From Ruminococcus sp. UBA5884 (GTDB lineage Bacteria; Bacillota; Clostridia; Oscillospirales; Ruminococcaceae), in the NCBI GenBank assembly GCA_002431975.1, contig DJFA01000055.1:5194-14397 (forward strand): a stretch of DNA of 9,204 nt, read 5' to 3'. Within the stretch, counting starts at the first letter, position 1; every line of letters starts with the position of its first letter. This document shows, piece after piece, positions 6,190 through 9,204 of the stretch. The translations under genes were made by a program, and so were the position numbers. Below the pieces are notes generated by a model. That model worked only from the letters and a program-made list of their open reading frames with translations, was not told the origin of the DNA and searched no databases.

Positions 6190-6936
6190 CTATTCAGATA
6201 CAGCAGATTTCTCCTCGCCATATGTTGAAATTTCAACGCTGTTTATCATAATATCCTCATAAGGCTGATATTCATTGTCGGGGTCGGAATCCTGTGAAGT
6301 TATCACATCTATTATATCAAGTCCCTCATATGTCTGACCGAATATTGTCATCTGCTGTGCATAGTTCGGTATTCCTCCATGCTCTATAAACGCATCGGCA
6401 AGAATTGTATTTTCGCTTGTGCTAAGGAGCTGTTCCTTTACCTCGTCAGTATATTCTATTGAATTGACTACTAAAAATCTGCTTCCGCCGCAGCTGCTGT
6501 CATTGCTGAGTGAACATAATGCTCCCTTAAATGGCCAGAGATTCTGATTATATTCATTCTTTATCTTTTCCTTTGATTTGTCATAGTCATCTTTTAAAGT
6601 GCCGTCAGGATTAGGGCTTCCGCCTGCAAAATATGTGTCCTTCTGTATTCTGAAAACATATGTCCCGTCATAATAGCCGCTTTCTGCAAGGTCAATGAAA
6701 TTCTGTACGGTATTCGGGGCATATTCCGGATAAAGCACAGCTTTTATATCCCCAAGCGTTGTACTTATAACGGCTACCGGTGCATCATCTGCTATATCTT
6801 CAAACTGTACAAGTTCAATTGTATCAAGGTCTATCTGCATACTTTCATTTATCTGACTGCATGAATAGAATGTAACTGCGGCTGTTATGACACACATTGC
6901 CGCAAATATGAATTTAAGAACATTTTTTCCTGCCAT
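6190..6936 (-). CDS. Divergent cyclophilin-domain lipoprotein, possibly with altered or no isomerase activity
   Basis: This 248-residue protein has a signal peptide ending FYSC (Cys26, a slightly atypical lipobox) and a cyclophilin fold (about 53-238) recognisable from VAVISTTLGDIKAVLYPEYAPNTVQNF, ESGYYDGTYVFR and MTIFGQTYEGLDII. The core motif is eroded: FHRVIxxFMxQGGDP is replaced by VFRIQKDTYFAGGSP. Arg96 is kept, but the His before it and the pocket Phe and Gln have become Phe95, Thr101 and Ala104. SQFFI has become SRFLV. Two cysteines (141, 149) lie in the middle of the domain. It may therefore be a weak isomerase or a binding protein. Start is ATG 6936, with AGGAAG about 5 nt upstream. 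It follows cysS by 93 nt, across a palindromic repeat. The strong promoter of the next two cyclophilins lies just beyond its stop, so it is probably a separate unit. Confidence 0.88.
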   Translation of the reverse strand: MAGKNVLKFIFAAMCVITAAVTFYSCSQINESMQIDLDTIELVQFEDIADDAPVAVISTTLGDIKAVLYPEYAPNTVQNFIDLAESGYYDGTYVFRIQKDTYFAGGSPNPDGTLKDDYDKSKEKIKNEYNQNLWPFKGALCSLSNDSSCGGSRFLVVNSIEYTDEVKEQLLSTSENTILADAFIEHGGIPNYAQQMTIFGQTYEGLDIIDVITSQDSDPDNEYQPYEDIMINSVEISTYGEEKSAVSE

Positions 6937-6987
6937 AAAGTCTTCCTTTCTTTTTATTCTTCAACACAAATTCAATGGATTATTTCT

Positions 6988-7023
6988 GTAGGGGCGACCA
7001 TTGGTCGCCCGTTGCAGTTTACC
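6988..7023. repeat. Palindromic repeat copy between cysS and the divergent cyclophilin gene
   Basis: These 36 nt are identical to 2425-2460, including 12 nt beyond the palindrome (TTGCAGTTTACC), and AT-rich similarity continues on both flanks. The core is GGGCGACCA-T-TGGTCGCCC. It begins 6 nt past the cysS stop, so the cysS transcript would carry a stable GC-rich hairpin close to its end. With no U-tract it is not a classic terminator, but it could block 3' exonucleases or slow polymerase. No second, inverted copy is found here. Confidence 0.85.
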
Positions 7024-7029
7024 AAAATT

Positions 7030-8424
7030 TTATTTCTTAGTAATTTTAGTTCCCTGTCTTGTTTCCTCAATTATATATCCCATTGCTGAAATCTTATCCC
7101 TTAATTCATCGGCAAGACTGAAATTCTTTTCTTTTCTTGCAGCCTTTCTCTGTTCAGCAAGGTCAAGTATTTCCTGCGGAATCTCGTTTTCTGACTTTCT
7201 GTTGTAGAGAAGTCCGAGGATTCCTGTAAGTTCATCAAAAAGTTCTGCTGCGGCTTCAAGCTGCTGTTTTGAAACAAAATCTGAGGCGGACATTGTATTT
7301 ATATCCCTTACAAGTTCAAATACTGCCGCAATTGCATCAGCTGTATTGAGGTCATCGTCCATAGCTGTTATAAACTGCTCTCTGCGTTTATTAAAAAGTT
7401 CCTTTGCTTCAGCGGTTACTGAACCGTCAGCGGCATTTTCAATTGCTCTGTCAAGAGTTTCACGGCAGTTATAAAGTCTTTCAAGTGAGGCTTTGCAGGC
7501 ATCAAGCAGTTCAACACAGTAATTTATCGGGCTTCTGTAATGAGCCTGAACCATCATGTATCTTACAGTTTCATATCCGTATTTTTCAGCTACTTCCCTT
7601 GCTGTAAAGAAATTTCCGAGAGATTTGGACATCTTTTTATTGTCAATATTGATATATCCGTTATGCATCCAGTAATTAGCAAACTTACAGCCTGTAGCAC
7701 ATTCACTCTGGGCAATTTCATTTTCATGATGCGGGAATATCAAATCCTGACCTCCGCAGTGTATATCAATTGTATCTCCGATATGATACCTTGACATTGC
7801 AGAACATTCAATATGCCAGCCCGGTCTGCCTTTTCCCCATGGTGATTCCCAGTAAGGTTCGCCCTCCTTGGCTGCTTTCCATACGGCAAAATCAAGCGGA
7901 TTTTCCTTATGTTCACTGATATCTATTCTTGCTCCTGCCTGAAGGTCTTCAATCGGCATTCCTGAAAGTTTGCCGTAATCTTTGAATTTAAGTGTGCGGA
8001 AATACACATCTCCGTTTGATTCATATGCATATCCCTTTTCAACAAGAGTCTTTACAATATCAATTATAATATCCATGCTCTGAGTAACTTTCGGGTGAAC
8101 ATCTGCGTCCATTACATTGAGTCCGTGAGCATCTTTAAAGTATTCAGCAATATATTTTTCTGAAACTTCACTTGCAGGAATACCCTCCTCAATTGATTTT
8201 TTTATTATCTTATCATCAACATCTGTGAAATTCTGAACATATTTTACATTGTAGCCTCTGTATTTAAGATATCTTCTGAGAACATCAAATGAACATATCG
8301 GACGTGCATTCCCTATATGAATAAGATTATAAACTGTAGGGCCGCAGGCGTAAATGCCTATATTCTTACCGTTTATCGGTACAAGCTCCTCTTTTTTTCG
8401 TGTCATTGTATTATAAATCTTCAT
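7030..8424 (-). CDS. cysS: Cysteinyl-tRNA synthetase
   Basis: This class I aminoacyl-tRNA synthetase charges tRNA-Cys in the cytoplasm using ATP. The 464-residue product matches E. coli CysS (461). The Rossmann core shows the HIGH motif as HIGN (36-39) and the KMSKS loop (264-268, KKMSKSLGN). Zinc ligands that give cysteine selectivity are present: Cys27 (YACGPTVYN), Cys207 (WHIECSAMS), His232 and Glu236 (FPHHENE). The helical anticodon-binding region follows (about 300-464). Start is ATG 8424; the Shine-Dalgarno AAAGGA lies about 12 nt upstream and overlaps the last codons of cysE, which ends 9 nt earlier. That arrangement suggests translational coupling. The cysE-cysS order is common in Firmicutes and links cysteine supply to its use in translation. 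Confidence 0.98.
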   Translation of the reverse strand: MKIYNTMTRKKEELVPINGKNIGIYACGPTVYNLIHIGNARPICSFDVLRRYLKYRGYNVKYVQNFTDVDDKIIKKSIEEGIPASEVSEKYIAEYFKDAHGLNVMDADVHPKVTQSMDIIIDIVKTLVEKGYAYESNGDVYFRTLKFKDYGKLSGMPIEDLQAGARIDISEHKENPLDFAVWKAAKEGEPYWESPWGKGRPGWHIECSAMSRYHIGDTIDIHCGGQDLIFPHHENEIAQSECATGCKFANYWMHNGYINIDNKKMSKSLGNFFTAREVAEKYGYETVRYMMVQAHYRSPINYCVELLDACKASLERLYNCRETLDRAIENAADGSVTAEAKELFNKRREQFITAMDDDLNTADAIAAVFELVRDINTMSASDFVSKQQLEAAAELFDELTGILGLLYNRKSENEIPQEILDLAEQRKAARKEKNFSLADELRDKISAMGYIIEETRQGTKITKK

Positions 8425-8433
8425 ATCAAAAAA

Positions 8434-9099
8434 TTATCCTTTCTGTTTTGAATTTCTTTTTTCGCATTCACGAAGTTCTGTATTGAGTTTTTCAATATCC
8501 ATCTTCATTCTGCACATTTCCTGTGAAACAGGGTCGGGTATATGAATCTGGTCAAGCTCCTCGCATACTTTATTGATTTTGACTCCGTTTTTCTTTACTA
8601 TTCTTGCAGGAACTCCGACTGCTGTACAGTTTGGAGGAACTTCCTCAAGAACTACTGCATTTGCGGCTATCTTTACATTGTCACCGACCTTGAAAGGCCC
8701 TAAAACCTTAGCTCCCGCTCCCACCATGACATTATTTCCGAGAGTAGGGTGACGTTTACCCTTATCTTTTCCTGTTCCTCCGAGAGTAACCCCCTGATAT
8801 ATAAGGCAGTTGTCGCCTATTTCAGCAGTTTCTCCGATAACAACTCCCATTCCGTGGTCAATAAACAAGCCTTTTCCTATAGTTGCTCCCGGATGTATTT
8901 CTATACCGGTACAGAATCTTGACCACTGGGATATTATTCTTGCAATTGTAAAAAACTTATGCTTATAGAACCAATGCGACCTGCGGTATGCATGAACTGC
9001 ATGAAGTCCTGAATATGTCAGCCATATTTCAAATGAACTTCTTGCGGCAGGGTCACGCTGTTTTATAAGTTCGATGTCTTCTTTAAGCTGTCTGAACAA
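8434..9099 (-). CDS. cysE: Serine O-acetyltransferase (short EpsC-type)
   Basis: The enzyme acetylates L-serine with acetyl-CoA to give O-acetylserine, the carbon skeleton for cysteine. The 221-residue protein has an N-terminal helical part (1-60) and then a left-handed beta-helix of hexapeptide repeats (about 64-165), including VTLGGTG and the closing GVPARIVKK. His82 (DHGMG) and His117 (KRHP) occupy the catalytic and CoA-pocket positions of E. coli His158 and His193. The partner Asp143 of E. coli is Glu67 here (EIHPG), as I recall for short Bacillus-type enzymes. A C-terminal tail (172-221) includes a likely amphipathic helix. Start is TTG 9099, supported by GGAGGTG 8 nt upstream. It heads the cysE-cysS operon. 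In the 105 nt visible upstream I found no T-box motif and no convincing promoter. Confidence 0.96.
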   Translation of the reverse strand: MFRQLKEDIELIKQRDPAARSSFEIWLTYSGLHAVHAYRRSHWFYKHKFFTIARIISQWSRFCTGIEIHPGATIGKGLFIDHGMGVVIGETAEIGDNCLIYQGVTLGGTGKDKGKRHPTLGNNVMVGAGAKVLGPFKVGDNVKIAANAVVLEEVPPNCTAVGVPARIVKKNGVKINKVCEELDQIHIPDPVSQEMCRMKMDIEKLNTELRECEKRNSKQKG

Positions 9100-9150
9100 A
9101 AATATGCCACCTCCGTTAAAATTCTATCTTTATTAATATCAGATAATTGT

Positions 9151-9187
9151 TTATTTAATGCAAATTCGACAACAAAATTCTATAATT
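9151..9187. repeat. AT-rich repeat, copy 2 (paired with 2361-2397)
   Basis: It shares 29 of 37 ungapped positions with 2361-2397 and lies in the cysE leader about 50 nt upstream of the start codon. The plus strand carries TATAAT at the same place in both copies (2391-2396 and 9181-9186), but no -35 box stands at the right distance. The window ends 17 nt further on, so the outer boundary cannot be seen. Confidence 0.5.
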
Positions 9188-9204
9188 AAAAACAAGGAAT
9201 TTTT

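Noticed and set aside
6988..7023. Palindromic repeat as a Rho-independent terminator of cysS
   Set aside because: The stem is strong, but neither strand carries a U-tract after it, and the same sequence occurs in places with no gene end to terminate.
7404..7794. Plus-strand open frames inside cysS and other genes
   Set aside because: They are antisense to well-conserved proteins, overlap each other, lack Shine-Dalgarno sites and resemble no protein family.
9100..9204. T-box riboswitch upstream of cysE-cysS
   Set aside because: The 105 nt visible contain no T-box consensus and no terminator/antiterminator pair; a longer leader beyond the window cannot be excluded.

Overview
The window is an AT-rich stretch of chromosome in which every gene I can support lies on the minus strand, so transcription runs from high to low coordinates. 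It most resembles a Gram-positive anaerobe of the Clostridia, probably a Ruminococcus-like member of the Oscillospiraceae. This rests on low GC, strong purine-rich Shine-Dalgarno sites, frequent TTG/GTG starts, a short EpsC-type serine acetyltransferase, a clostridial-style MurA and several lipoprotein cyclophilins. The taxon is an inference; no rRNA or other marker is present.

In transcription order, 9204 to 7030 holds cysE (serine acetyltransferase) and cysS (cysteinyl-tRNA synthetase), 9 nt apart, with the cysS Shine-Dalgarno overlapping the cysE stop. They join cysteine precursor synthesis to cysteine charging. From 6936 to 4563 lie three cyclophilin-type peptidyl-prolyl isomerase lipoproteins. 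The first transcribed (6190-6936) is divergent and lacks several usual active-site residues. The other two (5368-6060 and 4563-5351) are close tandem paralogues with intact motifs, driven by a well-formed sigma-A-like promoter at 6102-6130 and closed by a hairpin at 4523-4550. From 4428 to 2616 are murA (first committed step of peptidoglycan synthesis) and rlmH (23S rRNA pseudouridine methyltransferase), separated by a clear intrinsic terminator. From 2290 to 1 are a polytopic membrane protein resembling GT-C glycosyltransferases and the N-terminal part of a MATE-family transporter cut by the window edge.

Four copies of a GC-rich palindromic repeat (core GGGCGACCA-T-TGGTCGCCC) sit only between genes: one degenerate copy at 591-619, two inverted copies bounding a 134-bp MITE-like unit at 2425-2558, and one at 6988-7023. 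A second, more diverged AT-rich repeat links 2361-2397 with 9151-9187.

I see no CRISPR array, RNA gene, transposase, phage gene or defence system. The region is mostly housekeeping. Its less ordinary features are the cyclophilin lipoprotein cluster with a probably altered member, the repeat family, and terminator/hairpin structures placed tightly against start sites.
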